Part shown: positions 1-8,159 of the stretch, in pieces | Numbering within the stretch: position 1 is the first letter of the stretch | How the letters are laid out: every line of letters starts with the position of its first letter | Assembly (NCBI RefSeq): GCF_017312485.1 | Contig: NZ_BMBA01000001.1 | Coordinates: forward strand, 124,001-188,000 | Source of the DNA: Clostridium zeae | Lineage (GTDB): Bacteria > Bacillota > Clostridia > Clostridiales > Clostridiaceae | Length of the DNA: 64,000 nt | Direction: 5' to 3' | Notes under the pieces: generated by a model | The model's database searches: none | What the model saw: the letters and a program-made list of their open reading frames with translations, nothing else | Told to the model about the DNA's origin: nothing | Position numbers and translations under genes: made by a program

Positions 1-244
1 ATTCCTATATATAATACTTCAGGTAAGGTTTTATTTTTTATCCATGCGTTTAAGAATGATTTTGACACTACTAATTCTTGCATTTAACCAACATTTCGTT
101 TCTTTTGTTACTAAAATCATAAAATAACTGAAATAATTACAAAAAAAAGTAGTAATAACTGAGAAAAATTAATCAAAATCCCATAAAATTCAATATTTTG
201 TTGAAACATTAAAATTTCTAAGTAGAAAAGACATTGATTTAATA

Positions 245-273
245 TTTACAATATGAGGCAAAAATAGTATACT
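245..273 (+). promoter_or_regulatory. sigma-A promoter of the peptidoglycan-binding protein gene
   Basis: TTTACA at 245-250 and TATACT at 268-273 are separated by exactly 17 bases, a near-consensus vegetative promoter. It lies about 57 bases upstream of the GTG start at 330. Bases 1-244 upstream are AT-rich and hold no gene that can be supported. Confidence 0.7.
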
Positions 274-329
274 ATTCCTTGTAGTAAATTTGTAGAAGAG
301 TAAAAAATAAACAAAAAGGGGAGTTTGAA

Positions 330-746
330 GTGAAAAAAATGAAAATTAAAGTGTTATCTTTAGGTGTACTAGCTGCTGTTATGATTTCTGCAACCCCAGT
401 CTTTGCAGCTACAAATTCATACTCGGGGAATAATGTGGTTACTAATATTTCAACAGTTAATAGAGCTGCTTCCAGTGATCCTACTTGGGATGGCGAAACT
501 GTAGATGAGATTATATCTGATGGCGGCGTTGTTGAAAGAGGCGATGAAGGAAAAGCAGTACGCCAAGTTCAAAGTGCTTTAGTTGCGTTAGGATATCTTA
601 GCTCTAGTAGCGTAGACGGAATTTTTGGAACTAAAACATATAATGCTGTAAAGGCATTCCAGAAGCATGAAAGTTTAACTCCATACGATGGTATTGTTGG
701 TAAAAAAACATGGAAAAAGATGAAGGCCCTAGCAGCTCAATCATAA
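330..746 (+). CDS. secreted peptidoglycan-binding domain protein
   Basis: A 138-residue exported protein. Residues 1-26 form a signal peptide: a Lys-rich start, a hydrophobic core and an Ala-X-Ala-like site at VFAA. Residues about 70-135 match a PG_binding_1 domain, with RGDEGKAVRQVQ, the GYL turn, VDGIFGTKTYNAVKAFQ and DGIVGKKTW. Such domains bind the cell wall non-catalytically, and no enzyme domain is attached, so the role is unknown; a wall-anchored or spore/cortex function is possible. The GTG start at 330 follows a GGGGAG ribosome binding site; an ATG three codons later is the alternative. The gene has its own promoter and terminator and is monocistronic. Confidence 0.85.
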   Translation: MKKMKIKVLSLGVLAAVMISATPVFAATNSYSGNNVVTNISTVNRAASSDPTWDGETVDEIISDGGVVERGDEGKAVRQVQSALVALGYLSSSSVDGIFGTKTYNAVKAFQKHESLTPYDGIVGKKTWKKMKALAAQS

Positions 747-794
747 TTTAATTTTGAATGATAGAAATCATAAAAAAATATAATTTCTCTGTAA

Positions 795-825
795 AAAGGC
801 AGTGGCGTATGCTACTGCCTTTTAT
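795..825 (+). terminator. Rho-independent terminator
   Basis: AAAGGCAGTGGC pairs with GCTACTGCCTTT around a four-base loop and is followed by TTTTAT. It ends the peptidoglycan-binding protein transcript. The rest of 826-1043 is AT-rich with no gene. Confidence 0.8.
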
Positions 826-1043
826 ATTAAGTATGCTTTATAAATAATAAGCTTGTTTTTTATTGTAAGAGAATAACAATGAACATATTATAGTATTAAA
901 AATACAGGAATTGTGTAAATTTTAACTATATTTATTTAGGCAAAAAGTTTCTAAATCAGAAAATAACTTTTTTTATACTTAAAATTTCATTATAATCTTT
1001 AATAGGACATTTCAATTTTGATAAGGATTTAGGGGGAACGTTA

Positions 1044-1871
1044 ATGAAATATAAACTAATTGCAATAGATATGGATGGTACCTTTTTAAATGAGGAAAGA
1101 CAAATTACAGAGAGAAACCTTAAAGCAGTAAAAAGAGCTGCAGAGCTTGGTGCTAAAGTAGTTATCTCATCTGGAAGAATTCCATCTGCTTTAAAATATA
1201 TTATTAAAGATATGCCAAAAAATCAACCTATTATAGCTTGTAACGGAAGTATAATTCTAGATCATAACCATAATGAGCTAGCTTATGGTTCAATGGATAA
1301 TAATGCATTGATCACTATGATTGATATACTAAGAAAGGATTTTAAGGATACTTTTTATAGCTTTTTTTCAGAGGATATAATTTATTCTGAAAAACTTCAT
1401 CCATTTGCCGAAAAGTTTAATGAACATAATTTGACTTTACCAGTTGAGTATAGAATGGAATTGAAGATGATAAGAGATGCTAAAAGTTTTATATTAGATT
1501 CTACTCCAAGGATATCTAAATTTGAGATTTATGATGATAACACTAGTAATGTAAATGCTATAAGAGATATATTTGAAAACATGTTTGATTTAGAAATAGT
1601 TTCATCTGGACTAAGCGGAATAGAAATTACTAATAAGGGATTAAGTAAGGGAAGTTCTCTAGAGGTATTAGCTAAACATTACGGTTATTCTCTTGAAGAA
1701 TGCATTGCTGTTGGTAACGACGAAAATGATATTGAGATGATAAAAAAAGCAGGACTTGGAGTTGCTGTTTGTAATGCAAAAGATTATGTAAAATCAGTTG
1801 CAAACTATATAACTATTAGAGACAATGATCATGATGCAATCTCAGAAGTTATAGAAAAATTTGTTGTATAA
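1044..1871 (+). CDS. Cof-type HAD-IIB family phosphatase
   Basis: This is a 275-residue cytosolic hydrolase of the HAD superfamily, Cof/YidA-like subfamily, which usually dephosphorylates sugar phosphates, FMN or PLP. Motif I is IDMDGTFLN near residue 8 (nucleophile and acid/base Asp pair), motif II is ISSGRIP, the motif III lysine lies near NKGLSKGSSL, and motif IV is GNDENDIEMI near residue 225. Length is normal for the family. The ATG follows a strong AGGGGG ribosome binding site. The gene is monocistronic. The substrate cannot be read from sequence. Confidence 0.9.
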   Translation: MKYKLIAIDMDGTFLNEERQITERNLKAVKRAAELGAKVVISSGRIPSALKYIIKDMPKNQPIIACNGSIILDHNHNELAYGSMDNNALITMIDILRKDFKDTFYSFFSEDIIYSEKLHPFAEKFNEHNLTLPVEYRMELKMIRDAKSFILDSTPRISKFEIYDDNTSNVNAIRDIFENMFDLEIVSSGLSGIEITNKGLSKGSSLEVLAKHYGYSLEECIAVGNDENDIEMIKKAGLGVAVCNAKDYVKSVANYITIRDNDHDAISEVIEKFVV

Positions 1872-2035
1872 ATATGTTAATTGAAGGTTAGTTTTTAAAC
1901 TCAAATTCTATTTTAAGGTACATACATGAAATTATACATTTTAAAATAAAAAATATTCTATATAAATCAGTAAATAAATTCATTAATTTTTGCCAAAAAT
2001 AAGCTAAATTATATTTTAGAAAGAAGGCAAAATTA

Positions 2036-2563
2036 ATGAGTTTTTTTGTTTCTGTAGGATTTAATTTTATAATTTACTCTTTTCTTGGATGGATAATTGA
2101 AAACTTGTACTGCTATCATCTGTTTAAGAGATTCCAAGAAGATGGCTTTTTATACGGCCCATATAAACCTATGTATGGTTTTGCTTTTTCTACTTTAGTT
2201 TTACTTAATGACGTTATTCATAACAACATTATACTTGCAATGATTATTTGCTTATTAATTCCTACATTCATAGAGTATTTAAGTGGCTATTATCTAAAAA
2301 AGTTTTTTAACAAGATTTATTGGGATTATTCAAATGAAAGAGCCAATTATAATGGATTAGTGTGTGCGAAGTTTTCATTCTATTGGATGATTTTGAGTTT
2401 ATTAGGTATGTTTTTCATTCATCCAATGATAAATAAGTTTTTTTTATTTTATAAAGATACTTCTTTTGTATTTATCATTCTAATACTTTTAGCTATTTCA
2501 ATGGATTTATTTATGACTATAGCAACATTATCTAAAGAAAATAAACTTTTTAAAAAGTTTTAA
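2036..2563 (+). CDS. small integral membrane protein, putative ABC-transporter-permease-like (CmpB/DUF1113 type)
   Basis: A 175-residue protein with four to five hydrophobic segments. It has the family hallmarks FLGWIIENLY near residue 15 and FLYGPYKPMYGF near residue 38, seen in the PF06541 putative permease group. No ATPase or binding protein lies beside it, so a transport role rests on the family name only. The ATG follows AAGAAGG. The gene stands alone and is followed by a family A repeat. The function is unknown. Confidence 0.7.
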   Translation: MSFFVSVGFNFIIYSFLGWIIENLYCYHLFKRFQEDGFLYGPYKPMYGFAFSTLVLLNDVIHNNIILAMIICLLIPTFIEYLSGYYLKKFFNKIYWDYSNERANYNGLVCAKFSFYWMILSLLGMFFIHPMINKFFLFYKDTSFVFIILILLAISMDLFMTIATLSKENKLFKKF

Positions 2564-2585
2564 ATTTTTCTATTTATAAGGATAC

Positions 2586-2656
2586 AAAAAATATGAAATT
2601 ACTGAAATATCTTGGTTTAGCTAGCTTGAAATTTTTATGATTTTATATACAGTAAA
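2586..2656 (-). repeat. dispersed intergenic repeat, family A, copy 1
   Basis: Read on the minus strand this copy shares an identical run of about 25 bases (ending GCTAGCTAAACC) with copy A3 at 23530-23605, plus flanking similarity starting at CTGTATA. Copies A2 (7980-8048) and A4 (48058-48138) are more diverged. It lies just downstream of the 2036-2563 gene. Confidence 0.75.
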
Positions 2657-2812
2657 TAAAACCTTTTTAAGAAAAAATCTTAAAATTATAATAGTTATTA
2701 GAAATTACTTATATAACTCCCTAATTGAATATTTAATAAAAGAACATATAGTAATAAAAAAAGGGCAAAATATTTAAGAATAAATACTTTAAAATTAATA
2801 GGAGGGTGTTTT

Positions 2813-3598
2813 ATGAGGAAAAAGTTTATAGTTATCAGCTGTTTTTTATCAGCTGTAGTTATGTTTACTGGATGTACTACTACTAAAAAGAATACAACTG
2901 CACAAAATCCTAATGGCACATATAGTGCGCCAAATGACAATACTGCTGGAACAAATGATAATTCTGGTACAAAAGCGCCTCAAACTCAAACAGCTCCAAA
3001 TACTCCACCTGCAACACAACCTATTCCTAATCAGCAAGGTGGAGGAACACAAAATGGCGGAACGCAATATAATACGCCAGCAACTGATCAGTCAAATGGA
3101 ACAAATGCCAACGGTACAGGAACAAATAGTAATGGCTCAGGAACAAATAAAGCTCAACCTAACCAAAGCAGCACTGGTGTACAATATATGTCAACAATAG
3201 AAGCTGATATCTTGAAATATTCAAATCAAGAAAGACAAAAGATTGGGTTAGCTCCATTAACTATAAATACAACAGCTGCTAAATATGCACGAAGCAAGAG
3301 TGAGGAAATGATTCGACTTAATTATTTTGATCATAAATCACCAGTGAACGGTTATATATCTGATATTGCTCAAAGGGATAGTTGGAGATATTCTTATATA
3401 GGTGAGAATATTTATACAATGAGTCTTTCAGGTCAAAGAGTAGAAGACGTAGCAAGTGGTCAAAGTATTGTACAATCTTGGATGAATTCACCAGGCCATA
3501 GAGCAAATATATTAAATAAAAGCTATACACAAATAGGTATAGGTGTTACTTACGAAAACGGTAAAGTAATGGCAACTCAAATATTCTATACACCATAA
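2813..3598 (+). CDS. CAP-domain (SCP/PR1) lipoprotein
   Basis: A 261-residue exported lipoprotein. Residues 1-21 are a lipoprotein signal with a lipobox ending in Cys (MFTGC). Residues about 25-125 are a low-complexity Asn/Thr/Gly/Gln/Pro linker. Residues about 130-261 form a CAP domain with YSNQERQKIGL, the acidic/His pair in NYFDHKSP, GENI and SWMNSPGHRANIL. This organisation resembles YkwD-like surface proteins of clostridia and bacilli. The biochemical role is unsettled (wall-associated, possibly peptidase-like). The start is fixed by AGGAGGGTG seven bases upstream. It is monocistronic with its own terminator. Confidence 0.88.
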   Translation: MRKKFIVISCFLSAVVMFTGCTTTKKNTTAQNPNGTYSAPNDNTAGTNDNSGTKAPQTQTAPNTPPATQPIPNQQGGGTQNGGTQYNTPATDQSNGTNANGTGTNSNGSGTNKAQPNQSSTGVQYMSTIEADILKYSNQERQKIGLAPLTINTTAAKYARSKSEEMIRLNYFDHKSPVNGYISDIAQRDSWRYSYIGENIYTMSLSGQRVEDVASGQSIVQSWMNSPGHRANILNKSYTQIGIGVTYENGKVMATQIFYTP

Positions 3599-3601
3599 CA
3601 T

Positions 3602-3640
3602 AAAAAAATCACTGAAGGGATTTCTTCAGTGATTTTTTTG
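3602..3640 (+). terminator. Rho-independent terminator
   Basis: AAATCACTGAAG pairs with CTTCAGTGATTT over a six-base loop, followed by T7. The hairpin and the GCGTATCTTGC that follows look like a diverged relative of the family B repeat unit (compare 4596-4682 and 47953-48045). Confidence 0.85.
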
Positions 3641-3669
3641 CGTATCTTGCTAAGAATTTCATAGTTTAT

Positions 3670-4062
3670 TTATTTCTGTAGCATATAAATAAGCTGGTCT
3701 AGAAGACTTTTTGTTTTCTTAATATTATCAATATAATCTGCTACGTGAGTAGTATAATATAATAAGCCAGCATCAGTTATAGAATATATTTTCTTACTTC
3801 TCTTATTGAGGAATTCATCACCTTCCCACTTACTTTTTACATAACCTCTAGTTTCTAAGTCATACAAAGTATCATAAACAGTGCTCGATGATACTGGCAG
3901 TGGTAAATTATTATTTACAAAAGCTTCTCTAAAATCTTCTAAAATTCTATTGCCAAAAACCTCTTTACCTTTAGCTAATTCTTTCAATATATAAAAAATA
4001 TATATCTGTTTTATGTTTACAACATTTCTTGGAGCAACCATCCTATTACGATTTTGCGACAT
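3670..4062 (-). CDS. PadR-family transcriptional regulator
   Basis: This is a 130-residue winged-helix regulator. Residues about 20-95 carry the PadR fold: IFYILKELAKGKEVFGNRILEDFREAF, then VSSSTVYDTLYDLETRGYVKS and a wing with ITDAG. The short C-terminal helix (about 100-130) is the dimerisation segment. PadR proteins repress detoxification or envelope genes and respond to small molecules. No obvious target is adjacent except the divergent Cys-rich peptide gene, which shares the 190-base intergenic region. The ATG follows GAGGTG and a consensus promoter lies upstream. Confidence 0.85.
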   Translation of the reverse strand: MSQNRNRMVAPRNVVNIKQIYIFYILKELAKGKEVFGNRILEDFREAFVNNNLPLPVSSSTVYDTLYDLETRGYVKSKWEGDEFLNKRSKKIYSITDAGLLYYTTHVADYIDNIKKTKSLLDQLIYMLQK

Positions 4063-4088
4063 AAAAACACCTCATTTCCATTATACTT

Positions 4089-4117
4089 ATTATAAAACAT
4101 ATGTACGCCTTTATCAA
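4089..4117 (-). promoter_or_regulatory. sigma-A promoter of the padR-like gene
   Basis: On the minus strand TTGATA (4117-4112) and TATAAT (4094-4089) are 17 bases apart, near-perfect consensus. ACATATGT within the spacer is a small dyad that could be an operator; this is inference. Confidence 0.7.
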
Positions 4118-4262
4118 TATAACCATATTTATATGTAATATTTCATGTTTTTTAGCTTAATAAGCTCTATAAAAAGCATAATATAAAATAATATTAAAAT
4201 TACTGTCAATTTATAACATAATTGAATACTATATACTATACAAAAGAGATGGGGTGATTTAC

Positions 4263-4469
4263 TTGTCAAGAAGACACGGATGTTGCTGTGGAGGAAATAA
4301 TTGTTGTAGAAATAACTGTTGTGGTAATAGCTGCTGTGGCAATGGATTCAATTATGGCCCAATGGGATGTGGTGCTGGGTTTAATAATTGTGGCTGTGGC
4401 GGTGGTTTTGGTGGTTACTACAATAACCCATTATTTTTATTATTATTGTTAGGTTCATTCCGCTGCTAG
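4263..4469 (+). CDS. cysteine/glycine-rich small protein
   Basis: About 68 residues with repeated CC-x-GN-x-CC units (GCCCGGNNCC, NNCCGNSCCGNG) and a Gly/Asn-rich middle, ending in a Leu-rich tail of about 15 residues (NPLFLLLLLGSFRC). Cysteine makes up roughly a fifth of the first 50 residues. The composition suggests metal binding or disulfide cross-linking, as in spore-coat or exosporium peptides, but no family is recognised with certainty. A TTG at 4263 sits five bases after GGGGTGA; an in-frame GTG at 4254 is the alternative. It diverges from the padR-like gene and has a strong terminator. Confidence 0.7.
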   Translation: MSRRHGCCCGGNNCCRNNCCGNSCCGNGFNYGPMGCGAGFNNCGCGGGFGGYYNNPLFLLLLLGSFRC

Positions 4470-4470
4470 T

Positions 4471-4505
4471 AAAAGGCCATAGGCATTTTGCCTATGGCTT
4501 TATTT
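4471..4505 (+). terminator. Rho-independent terminator
   Basis: AAAGGCCATAGGC pairs with GCCTATGGCTTT over a four-base loop, followed by ATTTATT. It starts directly after the stop codon of the Cys-rich peptide gene. Confidence 0.85.
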
Positions 4506-4562
4506 ATTCTTTAGGAATTATAATTCAATTAGCCCTGCGGATAAGAATGCGCAACAGACTTA
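4499..4562 (+). repeat. dispersed intergenic repeat, family C, copy 1
   Basis: It starts with TTTATTTATTCTTTAG at the terminator tail and ends with ATAAGAATGCGCAACAGACT plus TA. Copy C2 at 13345-13409 has the same start (16 identical bases) and an end matching at 20 of 22 positions, with a variable AT-rich centre. Both copies begin in the T-rich tail of a hairpin. Confidence 0.7.
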
Positions 4563-4595
4563 ATAGTATAAGTCAAAGAATAAAATAAGGAGAAT

Positions 4596-4682
4596 GTGTC
4601 GCCTGTAAGTTTCCACATATGCATTTGGAAAGGCAGATGCGCAAAAAAATCACTGAAAAGTCACTTCAGCGATTTTTTTATT
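4596..4682 (-). repeat. dispersed intergenic repeat, family B, copy 1 (includes terminator hairpin)
   Basis: On the minus strand: a hairpin (TCGCTGAAGTGACTTTTCAGTGA, quoted only as arms TCGCTGAA/TTCAGTGA) with T7, then GCGCATCTGCCTTTCC, AATGCATATG, GGAAA and AGGCGA. Copies B2 (47953-48045) and B3 (48138-48222) keep the same order. The hairpin doubles as the terminator of the 4684-5502 gene, whose stop lies directly before it. Confidence 0.75.
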
Positions 4683-4683
4683 A

Positions 4684-5502
4684 TTATAATGATTCATAAA
4701 TTTTCTTTAGCAGTAAGGCATCGTTTTCTAATATAGGACTTTCACAAATGATACAGCCTTTTACATTAAAGTCCACAAATGCTTTTAAGCAATCCCTATA
4801 GTTAAAGTCGCTTTCTTCAAATGGTAAGTGATTTTTTTCACCTTTAATTGTGTATGCAATACCTGAAAGATGTATATGCATATCTTCAATTGCTTCTTTT
4901 CCAAGTTCAGTACCTATAAGATCTAATATTTTTGCAAAATCATCATAATCCTTTAAGATACCATTCCCTCGTGCATGAACATGTGAAAAATCAACACATA
5001 TTTTACAGGTTGGTATCTCCTTGCAAAGTCTTACAATCTCATCATAAGAACCAAATTGAGTAGGTTTTCCTGTTGTTTCTAATCTAAAGTCTACTCCTTC
5101 ATATGATAGACTTTCAAGTTCTTCCTTTATATTATTAAAAGCTTCTTCATTGGTAGAATCTAAATAATATCCTGGATGAAACACAAGGCTTCTTCCTCCT
5201 ACATTTTTTAAGGCATTTGCTCCATTTTCTATTCTTTCCTTTGATTTCTCTCTTTTCTCTTCTTCTATAGCATTTAAGTTTATAAAATAAGATCCATGTG
5301 CAGATAAATAGAAGTTTTTTTCATTTTTTATATCTAAAATAGATTGTCTATTTTTATCAGTTACATTTATCGAACGCACAAAGGGTAGTTCCATTGCATC
5401 AAGGCCTATTGAATGAAGATATTCTATTCCAGTTTTATAAGTGAATTTATTTTTTCCATCGCCAATAGGCAACCCTGAGATTCCAAATAATAATTTTTCC
5501 AT
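4684..5502 (-). CDS. endonuclease IV-like TIM-barrel protein (AP endonuclease 2 family)
   Basis: This is a 272-residue xylose-isomerase-like TIM barrel. The pattern of putative metal ligands follows endonuclease IV: His in SAHGSY, His in FHPGYY, Glu in RLETTGKP, Asp and His in VDFSHVHARGNG, His in HIHLSG and Glu in CESPI near the end. Endonuclease IV cleaves DNA 5' of abasic sites with a trinuclear zinc centre; sugar-phosphate isomerases of the same fold are the alternative. It is shorter and more diverged than classical Nfo, closer to archaeal-type members. It is monocistronic; the ATG follows AAAGGA. Confidence 0.7.
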   Translation of the reverse strand: MEKLLFGISGLPIGDGKNKFTYKTGIEYLHSIGLDAMELPFVRSINVTDKNRQSILDIKNEKNFYLSAHGSYFINLNAIEEEKREKSKERIENGANALKNVGGRSLVFHPGYYLDSTNEEAFNNIKEELESLSYEGVDFRLETTGKPTQFGSYDEIVRLCKEIPTCKICVDFSHVHARGNGILKDYDDFAKILDLIGTELGKEAIEDMHIHLSGIAYTIKGEKNHLPFEESDFNYRDCLKAFVDFNVKGCIICESPILENDALLLKKIYESL

Positions 5503-5525
5503 GCTAGTAATCCTTTCGTTTCAAC

Positions 5526-5588
5526 ATAAGAGCAGTTAATTTTGATAAGCGAACTCAATAAATAATATCTAATAAAAACTGTTCTTAT
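5526..5588. repeat. inverted repeat in a divergent promoter region
   Basis: ATAAGAGCAGTT (5526-5537) faces AACTGTTCTTAT (5577-5588) with one mismatch in 12, enclosing 39 AT-rich bases. It lies between the divergent 4684-5502 and 5718-6428 genes. It could be a pair of operator half-sites or a small mobile-element remnant; nothing decides between them. Confidence 0.4.
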
Positions 5589-5717
5589 AAATATATATTT
5601 TTAGTATATCAAAATCAAAGGAATCACTGCAAATTATTTTCCAGGAAATGTAAATCAATAATATTTATTGAAATCCTCTTTGTTATTTATTAGAATGGAT
5701 TATTAGAGGTGATAATT

Positions 5718-6428
5718 ATGGAAGAAAGACTTCAAAAGTTTATGGCTAGATGTGGTGTTGCATCTAGAAGAAAGTGTGAGGAACTTATACTTTCAGGTAT
5801 AGTAAGTGTAAATGATGTAATTATAAAAGAATTAGGAACAAAAATTGATTGTGATAAAGATTTAGTAAAAGTTTCTGGAAAGGAAATAAGACCTGAGGAG
5901 AAAAAAAGATATATCATGCTTAATAAACCCGAAGGATATATTTCCTCTGTAAAAGACGAACACGATAGACAAACAGTAATTGATTTGATTGGAATTAAGG
6001 AAAGAATATTTCCAATAGGAAGGCTTGATTTTGATAGCTCAGGTCTATTACTTCTTACCAATGATGGGGAAATATATAATAAACTTATTCACCCAAGGCA
6101 AAAAATAACTAAGACATATGTTGCTATCGTAAAGGGAATGTTTTCAAAGGATGATATACGTAGATTCGAAAGCGGTATAGATATAGGTGGATACATAACA
6201 GCTGATGCAAAAATAGAAGTTATTGAAATTCAGGAAGACCGTTCAAAAGTTAGACTTCAAATTCATGAAGGTAAAAATAGGCAAATCAGAAAAATGTGTG
6301 CAGCTTTAAATCATGAAGTGCTTGAACTAACTAGGGAAAGTATTGGTGAAATAAGACTTGGAACTTTAGAAAAAGGCAATTTTAGAGAACTAACTGAGGC
6401 TGAATTAGATTATATAAAATCTCTATAG
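5718..6428 (+). CDS. RsuA/RluB-family pseudouridine synthase
   Basis: A 236-residue enzyme converting uridine to pseudouridine in rRNA. Residues about 1-60 are an S4 RNA-binding domain (RLQKFMARCGVASRRKCEELI). The catalytic domain has GRLDFDSSGLLLLTNDG with the catalytic Asp, and the C-terminal GKNRQIRKMCAAL motif. Length fits RsuA/RluB/RluE types; the 23S helix target of RluB is the usual one in Firmicutes. The ATG at 5718 is preferred because AGAGGTGAT lies just upstream; an in-frame GTG at 5709 lies inside that site. The next gene starts ten bases after the stop, suggesting co-transcription. Confidence 0.88.
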   Translation: MEERLQKFMARCGVASRRKCEELILSGIVSVNDVIIKELGTKIDCDKDLVKVSGKEIRPEEKKRYIMLNKPEGYISSVKDEHDRQTVIDLIGIKERIFPIGRLDFDSSGLLLLTNDGEIYNKLIHPRQKITKTYVAIVKGMFSKDDIRRFESGIDIGGYITADAKIEVIEIQEDRSKVRLQIHEGKNRQIRKMCAALNHEVLELTRESIGEIRLGTLEKGNFRELTEAELDYIKSL

Positions 6429-6438
6429 GAGTGAGTGA

Positions 6439-6981
6439 ATGTTTAAGTATGTTGGAGATATAAGCAGCATTACCCATTACATAATTAATAATTTTGTAGA
6501 CGAAAAAAACATTGCTATCGATGCAACTTTAGGAAATGGTTATGATTCTGATTTCCTAAGCGATAACTTTAAAAAAGTATATTCGTTTGATATTCAAGAA
6601 GAAGCGGTTAGTACTTACAAGTTAAAGAAAAAAGATAATGTAGAGCTTATATTGGATTCCCATGAGTACATAGAAAAGTATGTAACCCAACAGGTTAATT
6701 GTGTCATGTTTAACCTTGGTTTTTTACCTGGTGGTTCCAAAGAGATTACCACACTTACAGATTCAACACTTAAAAGTTTAAAGGCTTCGATTAAGCTTTT
6801 ATCTTCTGGAGGTATAATAACTATTGCATTATATAACGGACATACTGAAGGAAAAAGAGAAAGCTCAGAAGTAATAAATTTTGCAAGAAATCTTGATAAA
6901 AAGTTCTTTGGTGTAATGCATCATGAATATTTAAATCGCACTAATTGCCCACCAGAACTAGTTGTTATAGAAAAGAAATAA
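6439..6981 (+). CDS. YtqB/MnmM-like SAM-dependent RNA methyltransferase
   Basis: A 180-residue Rossmann-fold methyltransferase of the PF06962 rRNA-methylase-like family. The SAM-binding motif is AIDATLGNGYDSDFL near residue 25, an acidic FDIQEEA follows, and MFNLGFLPGGSKEITT near residue 90 replaces the usual NPPY-type loop. The Bacillus homologue YtqB is reported as the tRNA wobble-uridine methyltransferase MnmM; assignment here is by family. It lies ten bases after the pseudouridine synthase gene, so the pair looks like a small RNA-modification operon. Confidence 0.8.
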   Translation: MFKYVGDISSITHYIINNFVDEKNIAIDATLGNGYDSDFLSDNFKKVYSFDIQEEAVSTYKLKKKDNVELILDSHEYIEKYVTQQVNCVMFNLGFLPGGSKEITTLTDSTLKSLKASIKLLSSGGIITIALYNGHTEGKRESSEVINFARNLDKKFFGVMHHEYLNRTNCPPELVVIEKK

Positions 6982-7072
6982 GTTTCTACAATATTGAATA
7001 TCTTCATATTTGATGATAAAATGAAATAAATATTGCATTTTATCATCTGCAATGGAAGAAGGGATAGCTAGT

Positions 7073-7960
7073 ATGAGTATCAACGATAATCACGATTTAA
7101 TGAGATTAATACAAATAAAATTTCCACGTTTAAGTAAAGGTCAAAAACTAATTGCTGAATACATACTTAAATATTATGATAAAGCGGCTTTCATGACTGC
7201 TGCAAAATTAGGAATTAGCGTAGGGGTTAGTGAATCTACTGTTGTTAGATTTGCAAATGAATTAGGATTTAGTGGCTATCCAAAGCTGCAAAAAGCGCTT
7301 CAAGAACTTATAAAAAACAAGTTGACGTCAGTTCAAAGATTACAGCTTTCAAATGACTATATTAGTGAAGAAAATGCTCTTAAAGGCGTTTTAAAAGCTG
7401 ATATGGAAAATATAAGAGCAACTTTAGAGAAAACAAATCATAAAACCTTTGAAGATGTTGTGCATAATATTTTTACTGCCAAAAGAATTTATATAATCGG
7501 TCTTAGAAGTTCTTCAGCACTAGCAGAATTCTTAGGCTTTTACCTAAACTTAATATTAGATAATGTTAAAATAATAGGTAATGGTATAAGTGATGTTTTC
7601 GAAGAGATGATTAATATTGGAGATGGTGATTTAGTAATTGGAATAGGATTTCCAAGGTATGCTGTTAAAACTATAGATGCACTTGAATTTGCACAATCTA
7701 GAAACGCTAAGGTCGTTGCAATAACAGATAGTTTACTTTCACCATTAGCTTCACAGGCTGATTATACTTTAATCGCACAAAGTAACATGGCATCTTTTGT
7801 TGATTCTCTTGTAGCACCACTAAGTATTATAAATGCACTAATAATAGCAGTTGGAATGAGAGAAAAAGAAAAGATATCCAAAACTTTTGCTGATCTTGAA
7901 AGCCTTTGGAAGGAATATCATGTATATTCATACAATAAAAATGGTAATGAATCTAGATAA
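7073..7960 (+). CDS. RpiR/MurR-family transcriptional regulator with SIS domain
   Basis: About 295 residues. The N-terminal HTH_6 domain (about 1-75) has LSKGQKLIAEYIL and VGVSESTVVRFANELGFSGYP. The SIS sugar-phosphate-binding domain (about 125-260) has YIIGLRSSSALAEFL and IGIGFPRYAVKTIDAL. The family senses amino-sugar or pentose phosphates and controls sugar catabolism, but no sugar genes are adjacent, so the target is probably elsewhere. The ATG at 7073 is chosen over 7052 because GAAGAAGGGA lies about eight bases before it. The terminator overlaps the stop codon. Confidence 0.88.
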   Translation: MSINDNHDLMRLIQIKFPRLSKGQKLIAEYILKYYDKAAFMTAAKLGISVGVSESTVVRFANELGFSGYPKLQKALQELIKNKLTSVQRLQLSNDYISEENALKGVLKADMENIRATLEKTNHKTFEDVVHNIFTAKRIYIIGLRSSSALAEFLGFYLNLILDNVKIIGNGISDVFEEMINIGDGDLVIGIGFPRYAVKTIDALEFAQSRNAKVVAITDSLLSPLASQADYTLIAQSNMASFVDSLVAPLSIINALIIAVGMREKEKISKTFADLESLWKEYHVYSYNKNGNESR

Positions 7961-7985
7961 AGAGGCTATTTTGCCTCTTTTTACT
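7959..7985 (+). terminator. Rho-independent terminator
   Basis: AAAGAGGC pairs with GCCTCTTT over a six-base loop with a T-rich tail. It overlaps the stop codon of the RpiR-like gene. Confidence 0.8.
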
Positions 7986-8048
7986 GTTTAAGAAAGTTTT
8001 ATAAAATTCCAAACTAGATAAATTTAGATATCCCTATGCTTTTATAAA
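7980..8048 (+). repeat. dispersed intergenic repeat, family A, copy 2
   Basis: A diverged family A copy: ACTGTTTA, then TTATAAAATT, CTAGATAAA and TTTAGATATCC in the same order and spacing as A3. It begins at the terminator tail. Confidence 0.6.
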
Positions 8049-8159
8049 TACCTTATAGTAATACAGTAAAAAGACAGAATTTATTTGCATACTAAATTTT
8101 GCGTATATAAATCATTAATAAAAAATAAATTAGCTATTTTTATAGAAGGAGTAATACAC

